A DNA stretch of 64,000 bases from Ollibium composti (GTDB lineage: Bacteria > Pseudomonadota > Alphaproteobacteria > Rhizobiales > Rhizobiaceae): positions 248,001-312,000 of the forward strand of contig NZ_SSNY01000001.1 in assembly GCF_004801285.1 (NCBI RefSeq), read 5' to 3'. The position numbers were made by a program, and so were the translations under genes. Below are positions 9,125-17,285 of the stretch, one piece after another. Each line of letters starts with the position of its first letter. Positions within the stretch are counted from its first letter, which is position 1. The notes below the pieces were generated by a model. That model was not told the origin of the DNA. It did not search any database and worked only from the letters and a program-made list of their open reading frames with translations.

Positions 9125-10324
9125 ATGGCCTCGCACGTCCGTCACCCGATCTGGCTTCCTGCCGTGCGGCCGGCGGACGCGCGCACCTTCGCCACCCTCT
9201 ACGCCATCGAATCCTTCGCGCGGGCGACGGTTTCCAGCGTCATCCCGATCCAGGCCTACGAAATCCTGAGAAGCGAGCAGACGGTCTCGATCCTCTATAC
9301 CGCCGTGTCGCTGACCGGGCTTTCGGTGACGCTGTTCATGCCGCTGCTCATCCGCCGCTTCGCCCGGCGCTGGGTCTACACGGCGGGTGCCGTGCTGCTC
9401 GCCATCGGTTCGCTGTTCTTCGTCACCCACACGCTGGCCGGGCAGGCGCTGGGCATGCTGGCGCGCGTCATGGGGGCGAGCGCGCTGTCGATCACGCTCA
9501 ACCTCTACATCATGGACCACATCCGCAAGGCCGATTTCACGCGCTCCGAATCGCTGCGCATGGCGCTGTCGATGATCGCCTGGACGTGCGGGCCGACGCT
9601 CGGCATCTTCCTCTACACGCATTACGGCATCTATGCCGCGCACGGCGCCGTGGCGGTCTTCGCGCTCGGGCTGCTTGCGCTGTTCTGGTACTACCGGCTG
9701 AGCGACAACCCGCTGATCGCCGCCGGCAAAAGCCGCGCCTCCAATCCGCTCGCCAATATCGGCCGCTTCATCGCGCAGCCGCGATTGAGGCTCGCCTGGC
9801 TGATCGCCTTCGGCCGCTCCTGCTACTGGACGACCTTCTTCGTCTACGGGCCGCTTTTGATGGTGGTGACGGGGCAAGGGGAGCTTGCCGGCGGCCTGCT
9901 CATCTCGGCCGGCAACGCGCTGTTGTTCTGTGCCATCTTCTGGGGCCGGATCGGGCGGCGCTACGGGTTGCGCAGGGTGATTTCCTTTTCCTTCATGGCC
10001 ATGGCGGTGGTGCTGTGGGCGGCGGGCGCGGTGGGAGCGTCCCATCCGCTGGTGACGGCCGGCCTGCTGCTGGTCGGGGCGCTGTTCACCATCGCGCTCG
10101 ATGCACTCGGCTCCACCACCTTCATGCGGGCGGTCCATGCCTACGAGCGGCCGCAGATGGCGGCGGTCTACCGCACCTATCTCGATTTCTCCGAACTCAC
10201 CCCGCCGCTGGTCTATTCGGTGGTGCTGGCCTTCTTCGGCCTCGGCTCCGTCTTCGTCACGCTGGGGTTTCTGGCCGCTGCCTGCGGCATCGTTTCATGG
10301 CGCTACCTGCCGAAGTCGATGTGA
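9125..10324 (+). CDS. Major facilitator superfamily transporter
   Basis: A 399-residue integral membrane protein with about 12 predicted helices in two halves. Between helices 2 and 3 is the short basic loop PLLIRRFARRW, a degenerate form of the MFS A-motif. A central cytoplasmic loop around residues 195-220 separates the halves. The substrate cannot be told from sequence, and the proteins beside it (acyltransferase upstream, cobP downstream) do not suggest one. Confidence 0.85.
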   Translation: MASHVRHPIWLPAVRPADARTFATLYAIESFARATVSSVIPIQAYEILRSEQTVSILYTAVSLTGLSVTLFMPLLIRRFARRWVYTAGAVLLAIGSLFFVTHTLAGQALGMLARVMGASALSITLNLYIMDHIRKADFTRSESLRMALSMIAWTCGPTLGIFLYTHYGIYAAHGAVAVFALGLLALFWYYRLSDNPLIAAGKSRASNPLANIGRFIAQPRLRLAWLIAFGRSCYWTTFFVYGPLLMVVTGQGELAGGLLISAGNALLFCAIFWGRIGRRYGLRRVISFSFMAMAVVLWAAGAVGASHPLVTAGLLLVGALFTIALDALGSTTFMRAVHAYERPQMAAVYRTYLDFSELTPPLVYSVVLAFFGLGSVFVTLGFLAAACGIVSWRYLPKSM

Positions 10325-10391
10325 GGAGCCCGGCCGTTCGCGTGGCTCCGTTTGCCGTAGCCGGACGGCGTTCCTATAGTCCGGCGAGGCC

Positions 10392-10940
10392 ATGGATTCG
10401 ATCGTGGCGAGACGGAAAAAGGATTTCCTTTTGACAGGCAGCCTGACCTTCCTGCTCGGCGGCGCCCGCTCCGGCAAGAGCGCATATGCCGAGCGGCTGG
10501 CGACGGCGCTGCCGGCGCCGTGGACCTATATCGCGACGGCCGAAGCCTATGACGAGGAGATGCGCGAGCGCATAGTGCATCACAGGGCGCGCAGGGGCGA
10601 AGGGTGGCAGACCCTCGATGCGCCGCTCGACCTTGCCGGCGCGCTGGATTCCCTGCCCGCGGGCCGGCCGGTGCTGGTCGATTGCCTGACGCTGTGGCTG
10701 ACGAACCACATGCTGGCCGAGCACGATGTCGAGGCCGAATGCGCAAGGCTGGGCGCGGTCCTTTCGCGGCCTCGCGGCCCGTGGTTCGTGGTATCGAACG
10801 AGGTGGGCCTGGGCATCGTGCCGGACAACGCGCTGGCGCGGCGCTTCCGCGACGCGGCCGGGCGGCTCAACCAGCAGGTCGCGTCGCAGGCCGATACGGT
10901 TCTGATGATGGTGGCGGGACTGCCGCTGAAGGTGAAATGA
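10392..10940 (+). CDS. cobP: Adenosylcobinamide kinase / adenosylcobinamide-phosphate guanylyltransferase
   Basis: Bifunctional nucleotide-loop assembly enzyme (CobP/CobU) that phosphorylates adenosylcobinamide and adds GMP. The protein is 182 residues. The P-loop GGARSGKS is at 23-30, the YIATAEAYDEEMRERIVHHRARR region carries the guanylylated His, and LVDCLTLWLTN and FVVSNEVGLGIVPDN are characteristic of the family. The true start may be nearer residue 14 (TTG at 10431), since family members begin just before the P-loop. It lies one base upstream of cobO. No cobalamin riboswitch was recognised upstream. Confidence 0.95.
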   Translation: MDSIVARRKKDFLLTGSLTFLLGGARSGKSAYAERLATALPAPWTYIATAEAYDEEMRERIVHHRARRGEGWQTLDAPLDLAGALDSLPAGRPVLVDCLTLWLTNHMLAEHDVEAECARLGAVLSRPRGPWFVVSNEVGLGIVPDNALARRFRDAAGRLNQQVASQADTVLMMVAGLPLKVK

Positions 10941-10941
10941 C

Positions 10942-11559
10942 ATGAGCGAGATCGACGCGGCCGAGGCCGAACGCCACAAGGCCAAGATGGCCAAGCGCAA
11001 GGCGGTGCAGGATGCCGAGGTGGCCGGCAAGACGGTTGCCGAGAAAGGCCTTCTGATCGTCAACACCGGCCCCGGCAAAGGCAAGACGACGGCCGCCTTC
11101 GGACTGGCGCTGCGCATGCTGGGCTACGGCCGGCGCGTCGGCGTCGTGCAGTTCATCAAGGGCAAGTGGCATACCGGCGAGAAGGACGCCTTCGCCGCCT
11201 TCGGCGATCAAGTGGCCTGGCACACGATGGGCGAGGGGTTCACCTGGGAAACGCAGGACCTGCAGCGCGACATCGCGGCGGCGCAAGCCGCGTGGGGCAA
11301 GGCGCAGGAGTTGATGGCCGATCCGACGATCAGCCTCGTCGTGCTGGACGAACTCAACATCGCGCTGCGTTACGACTATCTCGACCTCGAAAAGGTGGTG
11401 GCGGCTTTGAAAGCGCGCCGCGAGGGATTGCATGTCGTCGTCACCGGCCGCAACGCCAAGCCGGCGCTGGTCGAGGCCGCCGATCTCGTCACCGAGATGG
11501 GCGTCACCAAGCATCATTTCTCTGCCGGGGTGAAAGCGCAGCAGGGGATCGAATTTTAA
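10942..11559 (+). CDS. cobO: Corrinoid adenosyltransferase CobO
   Basis: ATP:corrinoid adenosyltransferase of the CobO/CobA/BtuR family, 205 residues, which attaches the 5'-deoxyadenosyl ligand to cob(I)yrinic acid diamide and related corrinoids. The ATP-binding P-loop GPGKGKTT (about residues 43-50), VQFIKGKW and the VVLDELNIAL stretch are diagnostic. The N-terminal helix rich in Lys and Ala is normal for CobO. It starts one base after cobP stops, so the two are co-transcribed. Adenosylation drives B12 toward the mutase form, whereas the methyltransferases later in this window need the non-adenosylated form. Confidence 0.96.
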   Translation: MSEIDAAEAERHKAKMAKRKAVQDAEVAGKTVAEKGLLIVNTGPGKGKTTAAFGLALRMLGYGRRVGVVQFIKGKWHTGEKDAFAAFGDQVAWHTMGEGFTWETQDLQRDIAAAQAAWGKAQELMADPTISLVVLDELNIALRYDYLDLEKVVAALKARREGLHVVVTGRNAKPALVEAADLVTEMGVTKHHFSAGVKAQQGIEF

Positions 11560-11585
11560 AGCGGTTCAGGCTTTGGCGGAAGCGG

Positions 11586-11622
11586 CCCCTCTCCGTCTCG
11601 GCGAAGCCGAGACGGAGAGGGG
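11586..11622. repeat. Perfect 17-bp inverted repeat (hairpin), copy of an intergenic repeat family
   Basis: CCCCTCTCCGTCTCGGC and its exact reverse complement flank a GAA loop, giving a 17-bp GC-rich stem 26 bases after the cobO stop. The core CTCGGCGAAGCCGAGAC recurs inside the repeat at 24948-25024, so this is a dispersed palindromic element that may also act as the cobO terminator. Confidence 0.7.
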
Positions 11623-11997
11623 TTCTCCAGCGTGAATTTCCTCGTTGCCACGCTGCCTTTCGGCCCTGGCTATTGTCAAAGAACGGACCTCATTGAATTG
11701 AGGTCGGGAAGCGGGCGCGGGGGCCGTGCCTGCTAAGTTAAATAATGGCGCGGCTTCCCGCGCCCGCCGGTGTCTTGCCTCCCCGAGGGGCGCTGCCTTG
11801 CGGCCCGCTGGCTCGGTCGAGGCCCGGACTTGGGGGTTCATCGCCCAGCCGCCTACCGCAGACGACCAGCCCGGCACCGTCTCCCGCCACAAGCGCCCGG
11901 TTCGCGACCCGCGTTCCCGCACAGGAGATGACGGGCAGTATGGGGCGGGTGCGGCAGAGGGGGATAAATTTCTTTGCACGGCGGTCTCGAGTGCGGG
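11623..11997. other. Intergenic stretch between convergent cobO and cobD, no supported gene
   Basis: About 375 bases. Short frames on both strands are rich in Arg, Pro and Ala, have no ribosome-binding sites and show no domain. The tract around 11650-11750 is less GC-rich than its surroundings (CTATTGTCAAAG, AAGTTAAATAATGG), which could hold a promoter or remnant of an insertion. Nothing can be named with confidence. Confidence 0.4.
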
Positions 11998-12966
11998 TCA
12001 AACCACGGCCACGACCATCCATGCCACGGCGAACAGCGCCATCAGCAGCGCGTCGGCGATGCGATAGAGCCTGAGCGCGCGGCGGATGTCGGTGCTGTCG
12101 GCCTCGCGGCGGCCGCCTTCGCCCATGAAGGCGTCGTCCACCGTCACGCCGCCATAGGTGCGCGGGCCGGCCAGCGCCAGGCCGAGCGCGCCGGCCATCG
12201 CCGCCTCCGGCCAGCCGGCGTTGGGCGAGCGGTGCTTTCTCGCGTCGCGCCGCAGGGCGGCCCACGCGGCGGCGGCGTCGGTGTCGCGCATGAGATAAGC
12301 CGCCGCCACGATCAGCAGTCCGGTCAGCCGCGAGGCGGGCAGGTTGACGAGGTCGTCGAAGCGGGCGGCGGCCCAGCCGAAGGCTTCATGGCGCGGCGTC
12401 CTGTGTCCGATCATCGAATCGGCGGTGTTGGCGGCCTTGTAGGCGACGCCGCCGGCGAGCCCGCCGAGGCCCAGCCAGAAGGCCGGCGCCACCACGCCGT
12501 CGGAGAAGTTCTCGGCCAGGCTCTCGATCGCCGCGCGGCAGACGGCCGGTTCGTCCAGCCGGTCGGGATCGCGGCCGACGATCATCGAGACGGCCTTGCG
12601 CCCGGTCTCCAGCCCACCGGAATCCAGCGCGTCGGCCACCGCCTGCACGTGCTGGCCGAGGCTCTTCTGGGCGAGCAGCATGGTCGCCAGCAGCGCGGTG
12701 AGCAGGAAGCCGAGCGGCAGTCCTTCGACGACGTGCTGCAACAGGAAAGCGAGGGCGGCAGGCAGAAGGACGATGACGAGCAGGGCCTCGATGCCGGCGA
12801 AGCGACGGCGGTTGTCGGTATCGGAGGCGCGGTTGAGCCGCCGGTCGAGACAGGCTATCAGGCGGCCGAGCCACGTCACCGGATGGCCGATCGCGCGATA
12901 GAGCCGGTCAGGGTAGCCGAACAGGGCTTCAGCAGCCAGCGACAGAAGGGCAGTCAGCACGGACAT
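11998..12966 (-). CDS. cobD: Adenosylcobinamide-phosphate synthase CobD/CbiB
   Basis: Membrane protein that attaches the (R)-1-amino-2-propanol arm (or its phosphate) to adenosylcobyric acid. The frame gives 322 residues from the ATG at 12966. Family blocks are present: GYPDRLYRAIGHPVTWLGRLI near the N-terminus, VGRDPDRLDEPAVCRAAIESLAENFSDGVVAPAFW in the middle, and YKAANTADSMIGHR (about 165-178) with the conserved MIGH. Four or five membrane helices are predicted. A TTG 15 bases upstream is an alternative start. The ATG overlaps the ATG of cobC on the other strand (bases CATG), so the two genes are transcribed away from each other with no space between. Confidence 0.95.
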   Translation of the reverse strand: MSVLTALLSLAAEALFGYPDRLYRAIGHPVTWLGRLIACLDRRLNRASDTDNRRRFAGIEALLVIVLLPAALAFLLQHVVEGLPLGFLLTALLATMLLAQKSLGQHVQAVADALDSGGLETGRKAVSMIVGRDPDRLDEPAVCRAAIESLAENFSDGVVAPAFWLGLGGLAGGVAYKAANTADSMIGHRTPRHEAFGWAAARFDDLVNLPASRLTGLLIVAAAYLMRDTDAAAAWAALRRDARKHRSPNAGWPEAAMAGALGLALAGPRTYGGVTVDDAFMGEGGRREADSTDIRRALRLYRIADALLMALFAVAWMVVAVV

Positions 12967-14020
12967 GGGGCTTCCGGACAAGGCAGTGGCGGCGGTGGAT
13001 CACGGCGGAAGCCTCGGCCGGGCGCGCGCGCTGTTTCCCTTCGCGCCCGAACCGTTCGTCGATCTCTCGACCGGGATCAACCCGCACTCCTATCCGTTTT
13101 TTCAGCTGCCCGCCACCGCGCTGACACGCCTGCCGGAGGCGGCCCGGCTCGCAGAACTGACCGGGATCGCGGCCGCCGCCTACGACGCCCCGTCGGCGGC
13201 GTATGTCGTCGCAGCCCCCGGCACGCAGATCCTCTTGCCGCGCGTCGCGGCCATGGTGAAGCCGGGCCGGGCAGCGGTGCTGGGGCCGACCTATGCCGAG
13301 CACGCGCGGGCGGCAAAGCTGGCCGGCCACGGCGTTGCCGAGGTCGCCGACTTCGACGCGCTGGCCGATTTCGACCTCGCCATCGTCGTCAACCCGAACA
13401 ATCCGGACGGGCGGGTCGTGCCGCGCGGGCGGCTGCTCGATCTCGCCGGGCGGCTCAACGCCAAGGGCGGCCTGCTGGTGGTGGACGAGGCCTTCATGGA
13501 TGTCGGCCCGCGCGCCGAAAGCCTTGCCGGCGACGCGGGGCAGGGCGGCGTGGTGGTGCTGCGCTCGTTCGGCAAGTTCTTCGGGCTGGCTGGCGTGCGG
13601 CTGGGCTTTGCCCTGACCGATACGGCGACCGCCGCGCGGCTGACCGGCGATTTCGGCCCGTGGGCGGTGTCCGGGCCGGCGCTGGAATACGGCATCGCCG
13701 CCCTTGCCGATCACGGCTGGCAGGAGGCCATGCGCGAAAGGCTGGCCGGCGAGGCGGCGCGGCTGGACGCCTTGCTTTCCCGGTTCAGCGTTCCGGTCGC
13801 CGGAGGCACGCCGTTGTTCCGTTTCATCGATTTTGCCGGAGCGCCCGGCCTTTTTCGGGCGCTGGGCGAAAGCGGCGTCCTGTTGCGTCACTTCACCGAG
13901 CGGCCGACCGTTCTTCGCGCCGGCCTGCCGGCCTGTCAGGACGAATGGCTGCGGCTGGAAACGGCGCTTGCCGGCTGGGCGCATTCGCGTCACGATCAGG
14001 CCGAGGAGGCCCGCTCGTGA
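12965..14020 (+). CDS. cobC: Threonine-phosphate decarboxylase-like aminotransferase CobC
   Basis: PLP-dependent class I/II aminotransferase-fold enzyme that supplies the aminopropanol arm in the aerobic cobalamin pathway. The protein is 351 residues. Visible signatures are the N-terminal HGG, LSTGINP (35-41), NPNNPDGR (143-150), DEAFMDV (174-180) and the PLP lysine in SFGKFFGLAG (Lys204). The ATG at 12965 overlaps the cobD start codon on the opposite strand; in-frame GTG codons a few residues on are alternatives. It couples by GTGA overlap to the phosphatase downstream. Confidence 0.94.
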   Translation: MGLPDKAVAAVDHGGSLGRARALFPFAPEPFVDLSTGINPHSYPFFQLPATALTRLPEAARLAELTGIAAAAYDAPSAAYVVAAPGTQILLPRVAAMVKPGRAAVLGPTYAEHARAAKLAGHGVAEVADFDALADFDLAIVVNPNNPDGRVVPRGRLLDLAGRLNAKGGLLVVDEAFMDVGPRAESLAGDAGQGGVVVLRSFGKFFGLAGVRLGFALTDTATAARLTGDFGPWAVSGPALEYGIAALADHGWQEAMRERLAGEAARLDALLSRFSVPVAGGTPLFRFIDFAGAPGLFRALGESGVLLRHFTERPTVLRAGLPACQDEWLRLETALAGWAHSRHDQAEEARS

Positions 14021-14538
14021 CCCTTTCGGCAATTCATGTCTGTCCCTTGTCCAAGGTGGACGAGGTGGTGGCGCGAACCGGGGCAGGGCATCTCTTGTCG
14101 CTCTTGTCGATGGGCACCGAGGTCCTGCGACCGGCATCGATCCCGCCGCAGAACCACCTGCATCTGGTCATGCACGATATCGTCGAGGCACAGGACGGCA
14201 TGACGATGCCGGGCGAGGCGCATGTGCGCAACCTGCTGGATTTTGCCCGCTCCTGGGACCGGGCGCGGCCACTGGTGGTGCATTGTTTTGCCGGCATCAG
14301 CCGTTCGACGGCATCGGCCTACATCATCGCCGCGGCACTTGCGCCCGAGCGGGACGAGGAGGAACTGGCGCGGACGCTGCGTGCGCTCTCGCCTTCGGCG
14401 ACACCCAATCCCCGGCTGGTGGCCGTCGCCGACATGCTGCTCGAACGCGATGGCCGCATGGTCAAGGCGATCAAGGCCATCGGCCGCGGCGCGGATGCAT
14501 TCGAGGGCGTGCCGTTCGAGTTGAAGGTTGAGCACTAG
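14017..14538 (+). CDS. Small tyrosine/dual-specificity phosphatase-like protein
   Basis: A 173-residue protein with the P-loop HCFAGISRST (the HCxxGxxRS/T signature of Cys-based phosphatases; Cys about residue 90) and an upstream acidic stretch that could supply the general acid. The GTG start lies in the cobC stop codon, so it is translationally coupled to cobalamin synthesis. A tempting idea is that it dephosphorylates a cobalamin intermediate or an aminopropanol phosphate, since alphaproteobacteria often lack a recognisable CobC-type alpha-ribazole phosphatase. That is only inference from position. It could equally act on phosphotyrosine. Confidence 0.8.
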   Translation: MTLSAIHVCPLSKVDEVVARTGAGHLLSLLSMGTEVLRPASIPPQNHLHLVMHDIVEAQDGMTMPGEAHVRNLLDFARSWDRARPLVVHCFAGISRSTASAYIIAAALAPERDEEELARTLRALSPSATPNPRLVAVADMLLERDGRMVKAIKAIGRGADAFEGVPFELKVEH

Positions 14539-14551
14539 CGGATGGCGCCGT

Positions 14552-14691
14552 ACCCCCACCCCTAACCCCTCCCCGCAAGGGGGAGGGGAATCTTGCGACG
14601 ATATTGCAATCCACCAATCCTGGCTATTCTGGATGAAACGGCAATGCCGGCGTCTCCCTCCCCCTTGTTGGGAGGGGACAGGGGTGGGGAG
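14552..14691. repeat. Pair of inverted C/G-rich palindromic repeats
   Basis: Left arm 14552-14589 (CCCCACCCCTAACCCCTCC followed by a GCAAG-looped stem) and right arm 14653-14691 are near-exact reverse complements, with about 63 bases between. Each arm also folds alone, for example CCCCTCCCC/GGGGAGGGG at 14566-14588. The pair lies between the phosphatase gene and the convergent creatininase gene and could terminate both. It is a dispersed intergenic element, not a gene. Confidence 0.7.
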
Positions 14692-14708
14692 TGCCGCCGT
14701 TTGCTATG

Positions 14709-15503
14709 TCACGCCACCCATTCCCCCAGCTTCGCCTTCCTCACGTCGCGCAGGAGCCGGATGAAGCCGTCGGCCTGGTATTCGGCGGTCAGCCGGCCCT
14801 TTTCGGCCGTGGCAAGCCTTGCTTCGCCGACGACGCCGTTCGGGTTGAGGTCGGTGGCGATCCAGGCGAAGGCGTGGGCGCCGGTCGGTTTCAGGAGTTC
14901 GAATTCCTGCTCGGCGCGCTGGACGCTGGAGACGAAATTCTCGGCCTTGTCCATGTCCACGAGGTCGGGCCGGAAGTGCAGCATGACCGACGTCTCGAAG
15001 TCGCCGCCATGGATGCCGTAGCGGTCCTCGATGTCGCTGTAGAGGCCGGCCGGGCGGCCGAAGCGCGACCAGCTCGTCTTCACCGCCAGCATCTTGAAGG
15101 CCACGCGCAACTCGCGCGCGACGATGCCCATGATCTCTTCGTTGCCGCCGTGCGAATTGACGAACACGATCTTTTTAACGCCCGCCCGTGCCACCGATGC
15201 GCCGAGGTCGGCCCAGGACTGGATGGCGGCGAGCGGCGTCAGTGTCAGCGTGCCCGGCGCATGCACATGCTCGTTCGACTTGCCGACCGACTGCACCGGC
15301 AGGATGCGGATGTCGAGATCGGCGGGCAGGCGGGAAATCACCGTCTCCAGCATGCCGTTCATGATGGTCGTGTCGGTGGAGACGGGCAGGTGCGGCCCGT
15401 GCTGCTCGATCGCCGCCACCGGCAGCACGGCGATCGTCGCCTCCGGGTCGATCGAGGCATATTCCGTGGTGCGGTAGTCGCCCCACCAAACGTGTCTGGT
15501 CAC
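14709..15503 (-). CDS. Creatininase-family amidohydrolase
   Basis: Zn/Mn-dependent hydrolase of the creatininase fold, about 264 residues. Metal-ligand motifs are visible: AIEQHGPHLPVSTDT (Glu, His and Asp ligands) and FVNSHGGNEEI (His and Glu). Family members open cyclic ureides (creatinine), deformylate purine precursors or cleave peptide-like amides. The GTG at 15503 is preferred over TTG at 15512 because GGAG lies nine bases before the GTG and touches the TTG. It is co-oriented with the Rid-like gene and faces away from the ABC transporter operon, so the cluster probably handles a nitrogen heterocycle or amide. Confidence 0.85.
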   Translation of the reverse strand: MTRHVWWGDYRTTEYASIDPEATIAVLPVAAIEQHGPHLPVSTDTTIMNGMLETVISRLPADLDIRILPVQSVGKSNEHVHAPGTLTLTPLAAIQSWADLGASVARAGVKKIVFVNSHGGNEEIMGIVARELRVAFKMLAVKTSWSRFGRPAGLYSDIEDRYGIHGGDFETSVMLHFRPDLVDMDKAENFVSSVQRAEQEFELLKPTGAHAFAWIATDLNPNGVVGEARLATAEKGRLTAEYQADGFIRLLRDVRKAKLGEWVA

Positions 15504-15533
15504 GATTTCCAACTCCTGATTCCGATGCCGCCG

Positions 15534-15917
15534 TCAGCCGGCGGCGATCACTTCGATCTCGACCTTGAATTCCGGCCGCGTGAAGCCGGACACGATCATC
15601 AGCGTCGAGGCCGGCGGCGTGCCGGTGAAGAGCCTGTCGCGCACGGCCATGTAGCCCTGCATGTGGGCGCGGTCGGTGACATAGGCATTGATTCGCACCA
15701 CGTCGTTCAACCCCATGCCGGCCTCGCCGAGAATCGCGGCGATGTTGGCGAAGCAGAATTCCGCCTGCGCGCCGACGTCTTCCGGCACCGAATCATCGGA
15801 GCCGATGCTGAGCTGGCCCGAGCACAGAACCAGCCTTTTGCCGGCTGGCACCTCGATGCCGTGGCTGTAGCGGGCGAAAGGCGGGCGGATGGAGGCGGGA
15901 GCGAGAGGTTTCAGCAT
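15534..15917 (-). CDS. RidA/YjgF/UK114-family protein lacking the catalytic arginine
   Basis: A 127-residue Rid-fold protein, the size of a single YjgF domain, normally a homotrimer. The C-terminal KVEIEVIAAG block with the conserved Glu is present. At the position of the RidA active-site Arg (the PARS motif in Escherichia coli RidA) this protein reads PASTLM, so the Arg needed for imine/enamine hydrolysis is absent. It therefore belongs to one of the Rid subgroups without deaminase activity, several of which sit in catabolic operons for N-heterocycles. It is transcribed with the creatininase-like gene. Confidence 0.85.
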   Translation of the reverse strand: MLKPLAPASIRPPFARYSHGIEVPAGKRLVLCSGQLSIGSDDSVPEDVGAQAEFCFANIAAILGEAGMGLNDVVRINAYVTDRAHMQGYMAVRDRLFTGTPPASTLMIVSGFTRPEFKVEIEVIAAG

Positions 15918-15962
15918 GGAAGGCGAGCCGGTTTTTGCGCCAGACTAGGCGGCGGGGCCGTG

Positions 15963-16003
15963 GTCCACAAGATCGATGCGCGTGCTGCGCGGCGATTGTG
16001 GAC
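15963..16003. promoter_or_regulatory. Inverted repeat in the divergent promoter region of the N-compound cluster
   Basis: GTCCACAA (15963-15970) and its exact complement TTGTGGAC (15996-16003) lie in the 231-base gap between the Rid-like gene and the solute-binding-protein gene, which are transcribed away from each other. The position suits an operator controlling both directions. No regulator gene is adjacent. Confidence 0.35.
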
Positions 16004-16148
16004 AGGGTGCCGAAAAATGGGCACGATGCCGCGCGACGACAGAAGCCGAGACGGCCCGCGCCCGAGCGCGAGGCGGCAGGTTTTTGCGCCATTTCTTCCA
16101 TACCGATGCCGGTCCGGCTGCGGACGGCCAAACAGGGGGTCCAAGTCG

Positions 16149-17150
16149 ATGAACGGAAAGCTGAAGATGGCGGCTGCGTGCGCGGCGCTCGCGCTCGGCA
16201 CGACCGGCGCTTTCGCCAATGAGAAGGTCATCTTCGGCACCAACTGGCTGGCCCAGGCCGAGCATGGCGGCTACTATCAGGCGCTGGCCGACGGCGACTA
16301 CGCCGCCTGCGGCGTCGACCTGACGATCCAGCAGGGCGGACCGCAGGTCGCCGGCCGGCCGCTGCTTCTGGCCGGCAAGATCGACTTCTACATGGGCGGC
16401 AACATGCAGCAGGCCTTCGACGCGGTGGCGCAAGGGATTCCGCTGCGCGTCGTGGCCGCGCATTTCCAGAAGGAACCGCAGGTGATGATGTCCCATCCGG
16501 GCGAGGGCCTGGACAAGTGGGAGGACCTGCCGAAGGCCGAGCAGTACATCGTCGGCGACGAGGGCGCGCAGAGCTTCCTGCTCTGGATGGCGGAAGAATA
16601 CGGCTTCGATGTCGGCAAGCGCGTGCCCTATACCTTCAATCCCGCTCCCTTCATCGCCAACAAGAAGTCGATCCAGCAGGGTTACGTGACCTCGGAGCCC
16701 TTCGCGGTGGAGAAGGCGGGCGGCTTCATGCCGAACGTCTTCCTGCTGGCGGACTACGGCTACAGCACCTATTCGACCACGGTCGAGGCGATGCAGGACA
16801 CCATCGACAAGCGGCCGGAGGTGGTTCAGTGCTTCGTCGATGCCTCGGCGAAGGGCTGGTACAAGTATCTCTACGGCGACAACAAGGCCGCCAACGAGAT
16901 GATCAAGAAGGACAATCCCGACATCACCGACGAGCAGATCGCCTTCACCATCGCGCAGCTGAAGAAATACGGCATCGTCGATTCCGGCGACGCGGAAAAG
17001 CTCGGTATCGGCGCCATGACGGACGCGCGCATGAAGGATTTCTACGACAAGATGGTCAAGGCCAAGGTCGAGCCGGAAGGCATCGACATCTCCAAGGCCT
17101 ACACGCTCCAGTTCGTCAACAAGGGCGTCGGGCTGGACTTGAAGAAGTAG
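16149..17150 (+). CDS. ABC transporter substrate-binding protein, NMT1/THI5-like
   Basis: Periplasmic binding protein of 333 residues with a clear signal peptide (MNGKLKMAAACAALAL..., cleavage near AFA-NE, residues 22-24). The mature part begins KVIFGTNWLAQAEHGGYYQALADG, the pattern of the NMT1/THI5-like family that captures pyrimidine precursors and aromatic or nitrogen-ring compounds. The ATG at 16149 is chosen because it opens the signal peptide. It heads a five- or six-gene operon with its own ATPase and permease. Confidence 0.9.
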   Translation: MNGKLKMAAACAALALGTTGAFANEKVIFGTNWLAQAEHGGYYQALADGDYAACGVDLTIQQGGPQVAGRPLLLAGKIDFYMGGNMQQAFDAVAQGIPLRVVAAHFQKEPQVMMSHPGEGLDKWEDLPKAEQYIVGDEGAQSFLLWMAEEYGFDVGKRVPYTFNPAPFIANKKSIQQGYVTSEPFAVEKAGGFMPNVFLLADYGYSTYSTTVEAMQDTIDKRPEVVQCFVDASAKGWYKYLYGDNKAANEMIKKDNPDITDEQIAFTIAQLKKYGIVDSGDAEKLGIGAMTDARMKDFYDKMVKAKVEPEGIDISKAYTLQFVNKGVGLDLKK

Positions 17151-17170
17151 GCCGGGCCACATCGCCCTCC

Positions 17171-17285
17171 CGTCATGCCCGGGCTTGTCCCGGGCAGTTG
17201 CGTACATCGAAGAAGTGAATTGCGTGAACGGTTTCAGTTGCCTGGTTGATGCTGGCAGAGCCTCGGGACGAGCCCGAGGATGACG
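17171..17285. repeat. Short intergenic element with terminal inverted repeats
   Basis: The left end CGTCATGCCCGGGCTTGTCC (17171-17190, running on to 17196) and the right end (17261-17285, reading CGTCATCCTCGGGCTCGTCC on the minus strand) are imperfect 25-bp inverted repeats around a roughly 65-base centre that is less GC-rich. This is the layout of a small non-autonomous element. The right end contains the GAGG and ATG that start the next gene at 17280, so the element has become the translation start of the ATPase. Confidence 0.6.

Noticed and set aside
10325..12000. Cobalamin riboswitch near the cob genes
   Set aside because: Looked for a B12-box-like core and long structured leader upstream of cobP and around the cobO-cobD gap; none recognised. 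The hairpin at 11586-11622 is a dispersed repeat.
11738..12265. Minus-strand 175-codon frame over the cobD 3' end
   Set aside because: Arg-rich shadow of cobD in another frame.
11974..12964. Plus-strand frame running through cobD into cobC
   Set aside because: It is the antisense of cobD followed by frames of cobC and the phosphatase; no domain before the real genes.
14593..14612. TTGCGAC near the phosphatase as a fifth copy of the shared motif
   Set aside because: Only the seven-base core matches, and it is inside a repeat pair between convergent genes where no promoter is expected.
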